Positions 15,836 through 27,016 of a stretch of DNA of 64,000 nucleotides are shown piece by piece. Under the pieces are notes generated by a model that saw nothing but the letters and a program-made list of their open reading frames with translations, was not told the DNA's origin and made no database searches. The stretch comes from Sulfurimonas sp. HSL3-7 (GTDB taxonomy: Bacteria; Campylobacterota; Campylobacteria; Campylobacterales; Sulfurimonadaceae): the NCBI RefSeq assembly GCF_039645985.1, contig NZ_CP147919.1, forward strand, positions 1,736,001 through 1,800,000. The letters run 5' to 3'. Position numbers and translations under genes: made by a program. Each line of letters starts with the position of its first letter. Position 1 is the first letter of the stretch.

Positions 15836-16819
15836 ATGATACAACGATTTTTTTTGCTTTTATTCTCTCTCTTTTTGTATCCTCTTATAGCGGAAGAGCG
15901 GCAGGTGTTAGAGCTTGAACGTTTCAATTTTGTGTTCGAAAATGACACCTTTGTCAGAACAGATCGCTGGTATACGGCAGGTATTGATCTCTCGACTTTG
16001 TTTAAACTCAACAATGACCCTTTTTACCTGCCCTTTGCCGACCGCGGCACAAGTGTCTCTTATTTTGCTCTGGCGATCACCCTGGAGATGTACTCTCCGG
16101 AGGAGTTTAACAATCCTGAACCGCAATACGACGACCGTCCTTATGCCGGCTGGGCATATGCCTCTTTTGCCTTACATCAAAGCAGTGCCGAACGTCTGGA
16201 TTCGCTCGAACTTCAACTCGGCCTGGTGGGGCCTTCTGCCAAGGCAGAAGAGATTCAACGTTTTACTCACGATTACATATTGGGGGATGCTGTCGATGGG
16301 TGGCAGAATCAGCTTCATGACGAATTCGGGATTAACCTTGCCTATCACCATCATGAACGGTACCTTGTCGATACAAAACAGTATGAAGCCGTCTTGATTC
16401 CGCGGATAGGCGGTGTTCTCGGTACTGTTCGGACAGAATTCGATCTTGGTCTGCTTTATAGAATAGGGATCCATGTCCCCCGGGACTTTGGACAAAACTT
16501 CGTCATGATGCCGGGTCTTGATTCTGGCATACCGGCCTTAGATAAAAATAAGGAAAAATACAGAGCCGCTTTCAGCTATTACCTACAACTCCAGAGTGAT
16601 TTACGTTTTATAGGAAAAGACCTCTTTTTGGAGGGCAACACCAATAAGAGTTCTCTTTCCGTAGAACCTTATCCTCTGGTTGGAAGGGTTGGCGGGGGTG
16701 TTGGCGGCTCTTATGAGAACTATACTCTTTCACTTGTATATACAGCTGAAAGTCGAAGTTTTACACAACAGCCACACCTGCACGGCTATGCTTCACTGCT
16801 TTTTAGCTACCTCTATTAA
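15836..16819 (+). CDS. LpxR-family lipid A 3'-O-deacylase (DUF2219), outer membrane
   Basis: This 327-residue protein has a signal peptide (residues 1-19) and a repetitive amphipathic pattern ending in an aromatic residue (terminal SYLY), as expected for a 12-strand outer-membrane barrel. LpxR-like residues are N36-D37 (FENDTF), T47 in DRWYTAGIDLS, the DRPYAGW segment, and THDYILGD followed by GWQNQLHDEFG. The His matches the catalytic His of Salmonella LpxR, while the position of Glu128 appears to be Asp. LpxR removes the 3'-acyloxyacyl chain of lipid A; H. pylori has a homologue. No Shine-Dalgarno is obvious. It sits between serA and a serA remnant on the opposite strand. Confidence 0.85.
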   Translation: MIQRFFLLLFSLFLYPLIAEERQVLELERFNFVFENDTFVRTDRWYTAGIDLSTLFKLNNDPFYLPFADRGTSVSYFALAITLEMYSPEEFNNPEPQYDDRPYAGWAYASFALHQSSAERLDSLELQLGLVGPSAKAEEIQRFTHDYILGDAVDGWQNQLHDEFGINLAYHHHERYLVDTKQYEAVLIPRIGGVLGTVRTEFDLGLLYRIGIHVPRDFGQNFVMMPGLDSGIPALDKNKEKYRAAFSYYLQLQSDLRFIGKDLFLEGNTNKSSLSVEPYPLVGRVGGGVGGSYENYTLSLVYTAESRSFTQQPHLHGYASLLFSYLY

Positions 16820-16945
16820 AAATAGTCTTGAACGTTCTTAAATTTCCCTCGCTGTTATACATAATGCCGGTATATCAAAGTGGTGTTGAACAAGTTGGTG
16901 TTGTTATCAAAAGATGAATTGGAATTGAATGGAGAATAAAGAGAT

Positions 16946-16976
16946 AAAAAGGGTACCCTGTATGATCACAGGGTAC
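16946..16976 (-). terminator. Rho-independent terminator of serA
   Basis: GTACCCTGT and ACAGGGTAC form a perfect 9-bp stem with a 6-nt loop (16953-16976). On the minus strand it is followed by CCTTTTTA, directly after the serA stop. Confidence 0.85.
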
Positions 16977-16983
16977 GCAGAGA

Positions 16984-18570
16984 TTATAAACGAGCGGCTT
17001 TGACGCTGATACACGCCTCAAGCGCAGCCAGTTCATTAAGCGTTGCGTCGCTGACGTCAGAATCAACCAAAATAACGGCAAGTGCTTCAGACTTGTTGTT
17101 ACGGCCCAGACGGAAATCGGAGATGTTGACATTATTATTGGCAAGGATCGTACCGACCTTACCGATTACACCAGGAACATCCGTGTTTTTAAAGATGATC
17201 ATGTTGCCTTTTGGCGCGACATCAACCTCAAAACCGTCAAAATCAACAATGCGCTGAACACCACCTTCGAAGATCGTTGCAGAGATGCTGACCGCACGTT
17301 TTTCTGTTGTCAGTTTGACTGTAATAAGGTTTTTATATGGTGTTTTGACATCTGTCTTTTCGACTTCAATTTTAATACCGCGCTGCTCAGCGATAAACTC
17401 GGCATTAACGTAATTGACCGTATCACCTGTCGTTTCAGCCATCGCACCGACTGTTGCAAATGTAGCCAATGAATCAAGGTACTCTGTGATCTCACCGTCA
17501 CCGCTCACTTTTACAGAGACGATCGGTGCTTTGTTGATCTGTGAAGCCAGGAAACCGATCTTCTGTCCCATTTCAAGGAATGGCTTGACAAACGATGGGA
17601 TCTTGCTTTCATCAATCGGAAGGTTCATGGCGTGCGGGTAAGCAATCCCTTTTGCCGCTTCGATCGCCTGTTGTGCTGCCTGAGTACCGATGTTGTACTG
17701 TGATTCAAACGTATTGGCGCCAAGGTGAGGTGAAACAACGATATTATCTAGATCCAGAAGCGGGTGGTCTGTTGCAGGCTCTTTGATAAACACGTCGATA
17801 CCGGCAAAACGGACCTTTCCTGATTTAAGACCGTCGTAAAGTGCCTCTTCGTTATAAAGGCCACCGCGGGCACAGTTGACCAATACAACACCGTCTTTCA
17901 TCTTAGCGATCTCTTCTTTGTCGATCATATTCAGTGTTTCTTGGTTCTTAGGCGTATGGATAGTAATGATATCGCAGGCCAGAATATCATCAAAATTTTC
18001 AGTGTATTCCATCCCAAGGTCAGTGACTTTGGACGCATTGATATACGGGTCGTATGCGATAATATCCATTTCAAAAGCTTTTGCACGTATAGCAACACGA
18101 CTACCAATATTACCAAAACCGATTACACCCAGTTTTTTACCCTTCAACTCATGTCCATACCACTTCTCACGTTTCCAGATGCGCTGGTTTTTAAGATGGT
18201 CATGTGAGTAAGGGAACATACGCATACATGAAAGCATATGTGTCATTGTGAGTTCGACAGCCGCAATGGTGTTGGCTGTCGGTACATTCATAACAATGAT
18301 CCCCTCTTTAGAGCACCCTTCAATATCTACATTGTCGACACCGACACCTGCACGGACGATCGCTTTAAGGTTTTTCGCTGCCGCAATGAATTTTTCATCT
18401 ACATCAGTTGAGCTGCGGGTAATAGCCACATCGGCAGTTTTAATGACATCTAAAAGTTCAGTTTTATCAATATCTGCTGCAAAAACATAATCAACTTGAT
18501 CATCATTTTTAAGCATTTCAAGACCGGCTTCGTGAATGTGATCACATACAACAATCTGATATTTTTCCAT
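16984..18570 (-). CDS. serA: D-3-phosphoglycerate dehydrogenase
   Basis: SerA oxidises 3-phosphoglycerate to 3-phosphohydroxypyruvate with NAD+, the committed step of serine synthesis. The 528 residues are the long form: catalytic and nucleotide-binding domains (GVIGFGNIGSR; active-site region VNCARGG and SPHLGA), an intervening ASB domain and a C-terminal ACT domain (about residues 455-528) that probably senses serine. It has its own upstream gap after the rpsA terminator and its own terminator. Location next to rpsA is conserved in C. jejuni from memory. A fragment resembling its 3' end lies 1.3 kb downstream. Confidence 0.96.
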   Translation of the reverse strand: MEKYQIVVCDHIHEAGLEMLKNDDQVDYVFAADIDKTELLDVIKTADVAITRSSTDVDEKFIAAAKNLKAIVRAGVGVDNVDIEGCSKEGIIVMNVPTANTIAAVELTMTHMLSCMRMFPYSHDHLKNQRIWKREKWYGHELKGKKLGVIGFGNIGSRVAIRAKAFEMDIIAYDPYINASKVTDLGMEYTENFDDILACDIITIHTPKNQETLNMIDKEEIAKMKDGVVLVNCARGGLYNEEALYDGLKSGKVRFAGIDVFIKEPATDHPLLDLDNIVVSPHLGANTFESQYNIGTQAAQQAIEAAKGIAYPHAMNLPIDESKIPSFVKPFLEMGQKIGFLASQINKAPIVSVKVSGDGEITEYLDSLATFATVGAMAETTGDTVNYVNAEFIAEQRGIKIEVEKTDVKTPYKNLITVKLTTEKRAVSISATIFEGGVQRIVDFDGFEVDVAPKGNMIIFKNTDVPGVIGKVGTILANNNVNISDFRLGRNNKSEALAVILVDSDVSDATLNELAALEACISVKAARL

Positions 18571-18651
18571 AACTTTACATCCTATACTAAAAAAATTGAG
18601 TGAATTTTGACATCAATCTATTAGAAATATACTCAAGTCAAAATTGGAGAT

Positions 18652-18690
18652 TAAAAATGCAAGAGTAGCTAAAAAGCCGACTCTTTGCAT
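18652..18690 (-). terminator. Rho-independent terminator of rpsA
   Basis: Minus-strand ATGCAAAGAGT pairs with ACTCTTGCAT (one bulge) and is followed by TTTTTAA. It lies between the rpsA stop and serA, so serA probably uses its own promoter. Confidence 0.75.
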
Positions 18691-18710
18691 TAGGTTTACA
18701 AGGGAATTAC

Positions 18711-20366
18711 TTATTTAAGTTGATCTTTAAGAAGATCACCAAGCGTGTTGCCGCTGTCTTCTTTGTTTAGATCTTCAATGATCTTCTGATCTTTCAAACG
18801 AGAAAGTTGTTTTACTGAAAGACGGATACGGTCACGTTGTGTATCTATTACAGCGATAACAGCTTCGATCTCCTGTCCGATTTCCAGTTCTTCTTTGACC
18901 AATGGATCAAGATCTTCGTCACGGATAAGTGCATCGACACCGTCTTCAAGTGAAACAAAGACACCAAAGTCTTTAATATCACGGATCTTACCTTTGACGA
19001 TCTCATTACGGCTGTGTTTAGCAGCGAATGCATCGATAGGGCTCTCTTGAAGACATTTGTGGTTAAGCGAGATCTTCTGATCATCACGGTTGATACGAGC
19101 GATCTTGACTTCAACTTCGTCACCTTTTTTGAACAGATCTTTAGCTTTAACACCTTTTTCCCAAGAGACATCCTGGTTGTGAAGAAGGCCTTCAACACCG
19201 TCGATCTTCACAAAAGCACCGAAGTCAGTCAATGATGTGACGACACCTGTGACCACGTCACCCTCTTTACGTTTCTTAACAAACTCATCAAACGGTTTCG
19301 GAAGAAGACGTTTGAGTGATACACGTAGTTTATGCGTATCTGAATTGATCTCGATAACTTCTACATCGATCTCCTGACCGACAGTCAGGTAGTCGGCAGG
19401 GTTTTTGATGTTTTTATCCCATGTGATCTCTGAAATATGCAAGAAACCTTCGATGTCGTTACCAAGGTCAACAAATACCCCGTACGACTCGATGTTGCTT
19501 ACCGTTACAGTAATTGTATCGCCTTCGTCCAGCTCAGACTCTACCTCTTGCCATGGATCTTCCTGAACAGCTTTGATAGAAAGAGAAAGGTGACGTTTAT
19601 CTTTATCGTAAGAGATCGCTTTAACGTTTACAACATCACCCTCTTTATAAAGTTTCGACGGATTAACCGGCCCTTTATAAGAGATCTCATTATAGTGAAC
19701 AAGACCATCTACACCGCCGACATCTACGAACATACCGTAAGAAGTGATCTTCTTGATCACACCTTCAACGACAGTGCCCTCAGCCATCAGTTTGTCAATG
19801 ATCTCTTTTTTCTTTTTACGCTCTTCATTAAAGAGTTTACGGCGAGAAACTACAATTGATGTGTCTTCCGGATCGAGCTTGACGATCTGCGCTTTGACCT
19901 TGCGGCCCATGACATCATCAGTGTCTCTGAACGCGGCAAGTGAACGCGGCATGAAAAACTTGATATCATCCGCTTCAATGACATAACCACCGCGATTTTT
20001 GTTTGTTATCACACCTTCGATTACGATATTTTCATAATCGTCTTTATGTGCATTGATAAACTCAAGTGTTTTCGCCTGTTCAAGCACTTTTTTGTGAGAG
20101 ATCTTTGGGCGTTCATTGTAGTAACCAGTCACCATTACAGTGATCTTGTCACCTACTTTATATGCCAATGCACCGTTTTCGTCACGGATCTCATCTAGAG
20201 AAAGGATACCCTCTAGTTTTTCACCAACACCGACAAGCACACGCTCATCTTCTTCTTGCAATTCAACAATTTCGCCTTCAACAATGCGGTTTGTGGACTC
20301 TTGCGCCTTTTCAGACGCTTCGAACATTGCCGCGAAATTTTCTTCTTCTAAAAGCTCTTCAGCCAT
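18711..20366 (-). CDS. rpsA: 30S ribosomal protein S1
   Basis: S1 binds mRNA on the small subunit and helps initiation on structured leaders. The 551-residue protein contains six S1/OB motifs in series, of which motifs 3-6 are the most regular (KKITSYGMFVDVGGVDGLVH, NIESYGVFVDLGNDIEGFLH, SLTDFGAFVKIDGVEGLLH, DIKDFGVFVSLEDGVDALI). Length is normal for proteobacterial S1. It follows ispH with a 177-bp gap and is closed by a terminator. The context is the conserved ispH-rpsA pair. Confidence 0.96.
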   Translation of the reverse strand: MAEELLEEENFAAMFEASEKAQESTNRIVEGEIVELQEEDERVLVGVGEKLEGILSLDEIRDENGALAYKVGDKITVMVTGYYNERPKISHKKVLEQAKTLEFINAHKDDYENIVIEGVITNKNRGGYVIEADDIKFFMPRSLAAFRDTDDVMGRKVKAQIVKLDPEDTSIVVSRRKLFNEERKKKKEIIDKLMAEGTVVEGVIKKITSYGMFVDVGGVDGLVHYNEISYKGPVNPSKLYKEGDVVNVKAISYDKDKRHLSLSIKAVQEDPWQEVESELDEGDTITVTVSNIESYGVFVDLGNDIEGFLHISEITWDKNIKNPADYLTVGQEIDVEVIEINSDTHKLRVSLKRLLPKPFDEFVKKRKEGDVVTGVVTSLTDFGAFVKIDGVEGLLHNQDVSWEKGVKAKDLFKKGDEVEVKIARINRDDQKISLNHKCLQESPIDAFAAKHSRNEIVKGKIRDIKDFGVFVSLEDGVDALIRDEDLDPLVKEELEIGQEIEAVIAVIDTQRDRIRLSVKQLSRLKDQKIIEDLNKEDSGNTLGDLLKDQLK

Positions 20367-20543
20367 ACAACTTCCCTTGTAACGTAATAAAATCGCGTAA
20401 TTATAGCAAAGTTTTACTTAATCTATAAACAGTAATTATAAGGAAAAAAAGAGTGCGGCGCGGTTGCAGAAAAGAGAGAAAATTGTTCGAGATTCCGATG
20501 CAAAAGAGAAAAACGGTACACCCGGGAAAGAGTCTCCGGTCCT

Positions 20544-21374
20544 CTACTTCGTCATTGTCTCAATTGCCTCGATTACCTGTTGAATGATCCAGTCCGGAGT
20601 TGAAGCTCCGGCGCTGATACCGCAGAGTTTTTTTCCCTCAAACCATGAAGCCACCAGATCATCAGCCCCTTCAATATGGTAGGAATCTATACCTGCGTTG
20701 AGCGCAATACTTTGAAGCTGCTTCGTATTTGAGGAGTTTTTACCGCCAATGACGATCATTATATCGGCTTCTTTGGCAAGTTTTCTAACCGCGTCCTGGT
20801 TTTCAAAAGTCGCGTTGCAGATGGTGTTGAAGACACGTACCTCTTTATGGCGGGGTATCAAATAGTTACAGATCTCGAGATAATCTTCCGCCTTACGTGT
20901 CGTTTGGGCCACGACAGCGATCTTCTCTTTCAGATGCAGCTTTTTCAGCTCCTCTACAGAGGTGACGACATGCGCACCATATGTAGCGTAGCTTTTAACC
21001 CCTTTGATCTCAGGGTGTTCCTCGTCACCGAAGATAACAATGTCATACCCTGCTCCGCTCATCTCTTCACAGATCTGCTGCGGCTTGGTTACATAGGGGC
21101 AGGTTGCATCAATGACTTCGACATTGCGCGTATAAAGCTGAGCGAGTTCGTCTTTTGGAATGCCGTGGGTCCGGATAACAGCCTTGTCACCCGATTTGAA
21201 ATCTGCCAGATCTTCACTCAAAGCAACATTGAAATCACGCTTGAGACGCGCGATCTCTTTAGAATTATGGATAAGAGGTCCATAGGTTGCTGAATTGGTA
21301 TTCTCCTCAGCGATCTTGATCGCACGTTTAACACCGAAGCAGAAACCGTAATTTTCGGCAAGTTTTATCTTCAT
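20544..21374 (-). CDS. ispH: 4-hydroxy-3-methylbut-2-enyl diphosphate reductase
   Basis: IspH (LytB) catalyses the last step of the MEP isoprenoid pathway, making IPP and DMAPP. The 276-residue protein has the three cysteines that ligate its iron-sulfur cluster, C12 (YGFCFGV), C92 (DATCPYV) and C186 (TICNAT), and the [17 protein letters not shown] segment. Its ATG overlaps the aroA stop by 4 bp, so it is translationally coupled to aroA. Products feed the polyprenyl synthase encoded at 37-38 kb. Confidence 0.97.
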   Translation of the reverse strand: MKIKLAENYGFCFGVKRAIKIAEENTNSATYGPLIHNSKEIARLKRDFNVALSEDLADFKSGDKAVIRTHGIPKDELAQLYTRNVEVIDATCPYVTKPQQICEEMSGAGYDIVIFGDEEHPEIKGVKSYATYGAHVVTSVEELKKLHLKEKIAVVAQTTRKAEDYLEICNYLIPRHKEVRVFNTICNATFENQDAVRKLAKEADIMIVIGGKNSSNTKQLQSIALNAGIDSYHIEGADDLVASWFEGKKLCGISAGASTPDWIIQQVIEAIETMTK

Positions 21375-22651
21375 AGTTCAATATCCGTTATTTGAGAGAG
21401 CAAGGTGAAGAAGTTTGGGAAAGAGGTGTTTATACACTCAATGTCAGTTACTTCCATGCCGCAGCGAAGACCCGCAATGATAAAACTCATCGCAATACGG
21501 TGATCACCAAAACTGTCGATCTCAGCCGTTTTAAGCTCGCCGCCTGTGACAGCATAACCGTCTTCGTACTCCTCAACTTCAATACCGCAGGCTCTGAGGT
21601 TATTCACCACCGTCGATATACGGTCGCTCTCTTTGACACGCAACTCTTCAGCATTGGCGACTTCACTTCTGCCCTGCGCACATGCCATTGCGATAGCGAG
21701 TGCCGGAAGCTCATCGATAAGCCAAGAGATATTATCATCGATCCTGACCGCTTTAAGCGGTGCATGTTTGACCGTAATATTGCCTATAGGTTCATAAACA
21801 TCTTCTGTCAGATCATAACTAATTTCCGCACCCATGCGTTCTAAAGCTTTAAAGGCTTCAATGCGGGTCGGATTGAAGGTCACCCCTTCCAAAACAGCTT
21901 CTGCGCCTGGTGTTATCGCCGTCGCTACGGCAAAGAAAAAAGCCGAAGACGGGTCAGCCGGTACTCGAATCTTCAACGGTGAGAGCAGCGCTTTCATCGG
22001 TTCTATCGTTGTGGTCAGACCATCCACACTGATCGCTGCCCCCATTCCTTTTAACATACGTTCGGTATGGTCACGACTGAGTTCAGGCTCTTTATAGCTA
22101 CAGGTTCCGTCCGCACTGAGTGCGGCCAGGATCATTGCCGATTTAACCTGCGCCGAGGCGATCTTGCTCTCATAATCAAACGCTTTCAGCGAAGCACCGC
22201 GAATACTGAGCGGTGCAAGATCGCCGTTCCGGCGTCCGTCAAGTTTGGCCCCGATGCTTTTCAACGGTTCTGTCACACGCTTCATCGGACGACGCCTGAG
22301 ATATTCATCACCTGTCAGGACAAAATGGCCCTCGGCCGAAGCCAACAGACCGCAGAACAGGCGCATACCTGTGCCTGAGTTGCCACAGTCAAGGATATCT
22401 TCACTCTCCTGAATGCCCTCCGAAGAGATACGGATGATCGTACCGTCATCAAGCACTTTTGCACCGAGTTTTTCAACGATACGAAGCGAATTCATGGTGT
22501 CTTCAGCGCGCAGGAAGTTCTCGATCACACTTTCACCCTTCGCAAGCATGGAGAACATGGCACAACGGTGAGAGATAGACTTATCGGCAGCTATAGCGTC
22601 GGTTTGAAACGTAAAAGCCGTTTTTCGGGGAGAGACCTTTATCGAGCTCAT
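21371..22651 (-). CDS. aroA: 3-phosphoshikimate 1-carboxyvinyltransferase (EPSP synthase)
   Basis: AroA condenses shikimate-3-phosphate with phosphoenolpyruvate in the chorismate pathway. The 426 residues show the two-domain EPSP fold, with DKSISHR near the N-terminus, NSGTGMRL (phosphate/PEP region) and RVKESDRI plus DHRIAMS near the C-terminus. It overlaps pheT and ispH by 4 bp at each end, forming a tight pheS-pheT-aroA-ispH operon that couples aromatic amino acid synthesis with phenylalanyl-tRNA charging. Confidence 0.97.
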   Translation of the reverse strand: MSSIKVSPRKTAFTFQTDAIAADKSISHRCAMFSMLAKGESVIENFLRAEDTMNSLRIVEKLGAKVLDDGTIIRISSEGIQESEDILDCGNSGTGMRLFCGLLASAEGHFVLTGDEYLRRRPMKRVTEPLKSIGAKLDGRRNGDLAPLSIRGASLKAFDYESKIASAQVKSAMILAALSADGTCSYKEPELSRDHTERMLKGMGAAISVDGLTTTIEPMKALLSPLKIRVPADPSSAFFFAVATAITPGAEAVLEGVTFNPTRIEAFKALERMGAEISYDLTEDVYEPIGNITVKHAPLKAVRIDDNISWLIDELPALAIAMACAQGRSEVANAEELRVKESDRISTVVNNLRACGIEVEEYEDGYAVTGGELKTAEIDSFGDHRIAMSFIIAGLRCGMEVTDIECINTSFPNFFTLLSQITDIEL

Positions 22652-24981
22652 CTCAGTGTCAACCCCAGTTCGGATTCAAGTGCGCTGAGGACGCTGCTCA
22701 TTGATGATGTGATATCTTCTTCCTCAAGCGTCTTCTCTTCTGACTGAAGCACAAAACGCAGGCTCAAGCTGACATTATCACCCAGTTGTTCATCACTGTA
22801 ACGATCGACCGGGTAGAAACGGATGATCTCCGCACTTTTGTTCGCGTCGATCACTTTTTCGATCTCTTCGTAGCGCATCGATGCCGGCATAACCACACTC
22901 AAGTCTCTAAACGAAGCCTGGTATTTTGAATAGCTTTTCGCCTCTTGAATACCGTAATATAAAGAATCAAAATCGACTTCACAAAGATAGGTATCATCAA
23001 GGTCATACTCTTCGGCAACCGAAGGGTGCAGTTTAAAAAGCTCACCGATCACCCGGTCATTCTGAATAATTGCTGCCGACTGGTACGGGTGGGCAAAGGT
23101 GTGATCCGGTCTGTTCTCACGAAGCGTGAAATCACCGACGACATCGGCGATCTTCTGAACGAATGAGGCGAAGTCTACCGTCGCAGCTTTTCCGCTGTTG
23201 GAAAGCTTGTCACGCTCTGAACTGCCTGAGACCAGAAAAGCCATTTTAACACTCTCTTGACGTTCGGCACTGAAGACCGAACCGGATTCAAAGAGTTTAA
23301 CCGACTTCTGTCCTACCTTCACGTTATGCGACGCTGCCTGAACAAGGCCCGGCATCATCGTTGAACGCAGCGTGTCCAGTGTTCCGGCGATCGGATTAAG
23401 CAGTTCTTTGGCTTTGTCAACCGTAGCAAAACCATATTTCTCCAGTATGGCACGTTCCGTAAAGACAAAATGCACAGTCTCGTAAAAACCGCTTTGGGCC
23501 GCACGGTGACGGTATACCTTGCGCTTGATGTAAGCGGCATAGTCATCGCCGAAACGGTTATCTTCTGCAAAGGAGAACGGCTTGGATTCAATATTGTCAA
23601 TACCGACCAGACGGACGATCTCTTCGACAACATCCTGTTTATTGACGATATCGTGACGGTAACGCGGTACCTCTACAACAAAGTTGTCACCCTTTGATTT
23701 ATCCAGTTCAAACCCCAGTCCCTTAAGCATTTTGGTAATGGTCACTTTGTTAATATCCATACCGATGATGGCATTGATCTCATCGACACTGATACCGATA
23801 ACCTTTTCAGTGAACTTGCTGCTGACATCGATACTGCCGCCATAGATCGACGACTCTGAATACGATTCAAAAAGGTTCAGTACAAACCCCAGACCGATAT
23901 CGAGTTCCGGCTCAGATCCGCGTGAAGTACGATAAAAATGCGGTCCATTCTCAATTTTATGTTCCGCCATTTGGCGCGAGACGATATCAGGCGGAATATA
24001 ACTTGCTTCAATGAACACAATCCCCTCATCATAGCTGACGCGGGATGCATCTTCCTGATAGACACCGACGACAGATGCTTTTTCTCTATTGTATATAGAT
24101 ACAAAGCCTTTCTCGTCGCGTTTAAGCGTGCAGATCGCCTTACCCTTCTCTTCATCATTGAAAAAACCGTAATGGTAAGCACGAAGGACGACGCCGGTAC
24201 TGTAGGTTGCGTACCACAACAGTCCTTCGATAGCGCTCTCTTTTGTCTCTTCGATCTGCGCCAAACGCAGGCGCATTGTCAGCGGCAGTTCCAGACCTTT
24301 CAAGTCAAGCGCCCGGTAAGTGAGATCGACATCCAGTGTATCTTCCTGCATTAACTGAAGCAGACGGCCTATACCCAGACGTGCCTGGTCGTTGTCTTCA
24401 CTCTTGATCTTTTTTAACGGACGATCGTAAGCCGCACATAGGTCACGTGCAACACCGCGGATACTCAGACAATCGCCGCGGTTGGCTGTCAGTTCGATCT
24501 CGATCAGGTCATCATTAAAATAAGGATTCGTTCGCACCTCATCGCCAAGCTTAACATCGCCGACACTCTCATCGATCACCATGATCCCCTCTTCGAGTTT
24601 CGGCAGGCCAAGTTCTGTTGATGAACAGATCATCCCTTCCGAATCGACGCCCCGAAGCTGTACCGGTTTGATCTTAAGACCGCCCGGCATTTCAGCACCG
24701 AGTGTCGCTACCGCGACGGTTATCCCCTCACGTACATTGGCAGCACCGCAGACGATCTGGCGAACGCTGCCGCCGATATCCACTTTACAGACATTGAGTT
24801 TATCAGCATCGGGATGCTTTTCGCATTCCAAAACCTTACCGAAAACGATCTTTTCCGGGATATCGAACGATTCGACCCTGTCGACTTCAAGGCCGATACT
24901 GTTGAAGGTCTTAGCCAACTCTTCTGTTGAAATATCATCGAGTTTGATCCACTCGTTTAACCAGCTGCGTGTAACGATCAT
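22648..24981 (-). CDS. pheT: Phenylalanine--tRNA ligase beta subunit
   Basis: PheT is the large subunit of the alpha2-beta2 PheRS, carrying editing and tRNA-anticodon domains. The 777-residue protein includes the N-terminal tRNA-binding (EMAP-like) domain (about residues 40-150, [11 protein letters not shown]), B3/B4 editing and B5 domains in the middle, and a C-terminal FDX-ACB domain (about 685-777, [10 protein letters not shown]). Length is typical. Stops and starts overlap neighbouring genes by 4 bp on both sides. Confidence 0.97.
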   Translation of the reverse strand: MIVTRSWLNEWIKLDDISTEELAKTFNSIGLEVDRVESFDIPEKIVFGKVLECEKHPDADKLNVCKVDIGGSVRQIVCGAANVREGITVAVATLGAEMPGGLKIKPVQLRGVDSEGMICSSTELGLPKLEEGIMVIDESVGDVKLGDEVRTNPYFNDDLIEIELTANRGDCLSIRGVARDLCAAYDRPLKKIKSEDNDQARLGIGRLLQLMQEDTLDVDLTYRALDLKGLELPLTMRLRLAQIEETKESAIEGLLWYATYSTGVVLRAYHYGFFNDEEKGKAICTLKRDEKGFVSIYNREKASVVGVYQEDASRVSYDEGIVFIEASYIPPDIVSRQMAEHKIENGPHFYRTSRGSEPELDIGLGFVLNLFESYSESSIYGGSIDVSSKFTEKVIGISVDEINAIIGMDINKVTITKMLKGLGFELDKSKGDNFVVEVPRYRHDIVNKQDVVEEIVRLVGIDNIESKPFSFAEDNRFGDDYAAYIKRKVYRHRAAQSGFYETVHFVFTERAILEKYGFATVDKAKELLNPIAGTLDTLRSTMMPGLVQAASHNVKVGQKSVKLFESGSVFSAERQESVKMAFLVSGSSERDKLSNSGKAATVDFASFVQKIADVVGDFTLRENRPDHTFAHPYQSAAIIQNDRVIGELFKLHPSVAEEYDLDDTYLCEVDFDSLYYGIQEAKSYSKYQASFRDLSVVMPASMRYEEIEKVIDANKSAEIIRFYPVDRYSDEQLGDNVSLSLRFVLQSEEKTLEEEDITSSMSSVLSALESELGLTLR

Positions 24982-25970
24982 TGAAACTGCTCCAAAAGTC
25001 TGACATCGCCTTCGAACAGTGAACGAAGGTCTCCGATGTGTTGAATTAACATGGCGAAACGCTCGACGCCCAGGCCGAATGCGTACCCGCTGACATCTTT
25101 GTACCCGACGGCCTCAAACACGTTGGGATCAACGATTCCACATCCGAGAACTTCCAGCCACCCTGTCTTGGAGCAGACCCGGCATCCTTCGCCTTTACAG
25201 AAGATACAACTGATATCCACTTCGGCGGACGGCTCCGTAAACGGGAAGAAACTCGGACGGAAACGGACGTCAACATCACCGAACATATATTTCAGGAAGT
25301 CTTCCAGGATGAACTTGAGGTTGGCAAAAGAGACCTTGCCTTCTTCATCGACGACAAGCCCTTCTACCTGATGGAACATCGGTGTGTGTGTCAAGTCATA
25401 ATCACGTCGGAAGACAGCACCCGGTGCGATCATACGGATCGGAGGCTTTGAGTGTAGCATCGTACGGATCTGTACTGGAGAGGTATGGGTACGCAGTAAC
25501 ATCTCGTCTTTAAAATAAAAAGTGTCCTGCATGTCACGGGCCGGATGATACTTTGGCAGATTCAATGCTTCAAAGTTGTGAAAATCATCTTCGACTATAG
25601 GGCCCGTATTGACCGTGAAGTTCATCGAGACAAAGTAATCGACGATGCGGTCCATCGTCTGCATGACCGGATGCAATGCACCGCGTTCAGCTGTCGGCGA
25701 AAAAAGAGAGACATCGATCTTTTCTGCTTTCATTGCCGCTTCAAGAGCCTCCGTCGCCAAAACAATCTTGCGTTGATTGAAAAGCTCTGTCATCTTGCCT
25801 TTATGAATATTCAATTCTTTGGCGATCTGCGCTTTCTCTTCGTTTGGTGCACTTTTCATCTTGGCGAACTCTGCCGCCAGAACACCTTTTTTACCAAAAA
25901 CAGCGATACGTATCTCTTCAAGTTTTTCAACCGAATCCGCTGCTTCTATTTTGTCATACCACTGCTTCAA
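24978..25970 (-). CDS. pheS: Phenylalanine--tRNA ligase alpha subunit
   Basis: PheS is the catalytic class II subunit that activates phenylalanine. The 330 residues comprise an N-terminal coiled coil and a catalytic core with motif 2 ([12 protein letters not shown]) and motif 3 ([12 protein letters not shown]-like, read as [10 protein letters not shown]). The start is a TTG at 25970, chosen because GGAG lies 7 nt upstream and no in-frame ATG fits the family N-terminus. It heads the pheS-pheT-aroA-ispH operon. Confidence 0.96.
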   Translation of the reverse strand: MKQWYDKIEAADSVEKLEEIRIAVFGKKGVLAAEFAKMKSAPNEEKAQIAKELNIHKGKMTELFNQRKIVLATEALEAAMKAEKIDVSLFSPTAERGALHPVMQTMDRIVDYFVSMNFTVNTGPIVEDDFHNFEALNLPKYHPARDMQDTFYFKDEMLLRTHTSPVQIRTMLHSKPPIRMIAPGAVFRRDYDLTHTPMFHQVEGLVVDEEGKVSFANLKFILEDFLKYMFGDVDVRFRPSFFPFTEPSAEVDISCIFCKGEGCRVCSKTGWLEVLGCGIVDPNVFEAVGYKDVSGYAFGLGVERFAMLIQHIGDLRSLFEGDVRLLEQFQ

Positions 25971-26136
25971 ATGGAGTCTCCATTGGGGCTGCTGCCCATT
26001 TTATATTAACGCGTATTTTATCCAAAGAGTTTTAACTTTATCTTCAATTTCAGCTATCGCCCGGCATTAGGAGCTTTCAAGAGCATTTACAAACTCTGTG
26101 ATACAATGACAAAAATCATCATCCAGAGGTAAAAAA

Positions 26137-26493
26137 ATGTGTCTGTTTTGTAAAATCGTCAATAAAGAGATCCCTGCAAATATTGAGAAAGAGAGCGAAG
26201 ATTTTCTTGCATTTCATGATATCAACCCAAAAGCGCCTGTCCATCTTTTAGTGATTCCAAAGCAGCATTTCGACAGCTTCAATGACGTGCCGCCGGAAGT
26301 GATGGCAGCGATGACGACTTTTATTCAAGAACTTGTAGATCACGTCGATATTAAAGCGTCAGGCTACCGTTTGATAAGTAATATCGGTGAAAACGGCGGC
26401 CAGGAGGTCAAGCATCTTCATTGGCATGTTCTAGGTGGAACAAAACTCAGATTCGGCCATTTTACAGACGCAGATCCGAAAGATTTCCTCTAA
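26137..26493 (+). CDS. HIT family nucleotide-binding protein (HinT-like)
   Basis: The 118-residue protein has the CLFCKIVNKEIPA start of bacterial HinT and the histidine triad HLHWHVLGG. HinT proteins hydrolyse adenosine phosphoramidates, including lysyl-AMP. AGAGGT precedes the ATG and a TGATACAAT -10-like box lies upstream. It is divergent from pheS; the same HIT-pheS divergence occurs in C. jejuni from memory. Confidence 0.95.
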   Translation: MCLFCKIVNKEIPANIEKESEDFLAFHDINPKAPVHLLVIPKQHFDSFNDVPPEVMAAMTTFIQELVDHVDIKASGYRLISNIGENGGQEVKHLHWHVLGGTKLRFGHFTDADPKDFL

Positions 26494-26519
26494 AAAATTC
26501 AGCCGTCAACAAGACGGCT
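26492..26519 (-). terminator. Terminator of the 128-residue membrane protein gene
   Basis: AGCCGTC and GACGGCT form a 7-bp stem with a 5-nt loop (26501-26519). On the minus strand GAATTTTTT follows. The stem overlaps the gene's stop codon. Confidence 0.7.
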
Positions 26520-26904
26520 AGAACCAGCTATCCTCTCCTCGGCACTCTTTATCAAACCCGTCCAACACCTCGATAAAATCTCTATCATTTTCTTTATCCA
26601 GCTCATTATATGTCTCAACATCGTATTCTTTAAATATCTTATCGTCCAGACAGCGGCAGTAAGTCTGGTTGTACTCGTGAACGCATTTTGTCAACAACGA
26701 CTGCTTATCACGCTCTTGCCAACTGTAATATTTGTTGTAAAAAGGCACCAAAGCCCAAAAGAAAAAGAGAACAGCAAAAACAATATTAAAGAGGTATTCA
26801 CGTTTTCGTGTTTGAAAATAGCGCTTCGTATCATAAACAATAAAAAGCAAAAAGAGTATCTCCAAAGTGATGGTAAACCAATCACTCTCATAAAACGCAA
26901 ACAT
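26518..26904 (-). CDS. Hypothetical membrane protein with Cys-containing C-terminal domain
   Basis: This 128-residue protein has two hydrophobic segments (about residues 8-25 and 37-55) with a basic loop between them (KRYFQTRKREY), and a C-terminal domain of ~70 residues. That domain is acidic and holds three cysteines (KCVHEYNQTYCRCLDD) and one more near the end (KECRGED). The basic loop predicts that both ends of the protein lie in the periplasm, where the cysteines could pair. I recognise no family. It is convergent with the HIT gene. Confidence 0.65.
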   Translation of the reverse strand: MFAFYESDWFTITLEILFLLFIVYDTKRYFQTRKREYLFNIVFAVLFFFWALVPFYNKYYSWQERDKQSLLTKCVHEYNQTYCRCLDDKIFKEYDVETYNELDKENDRDFIEVLDGFDKECRGEDSWF

Positions 26905-27016
26905 TAACGTCCTTAATCTGTTCCACGCGTTCTATCAATGGAAAAAATATGATTTATAGCTATCTATGCAAGATGATTTAAAAACAATAAAAATAACGGA
27001 ATTATTAGAAGAGTGT

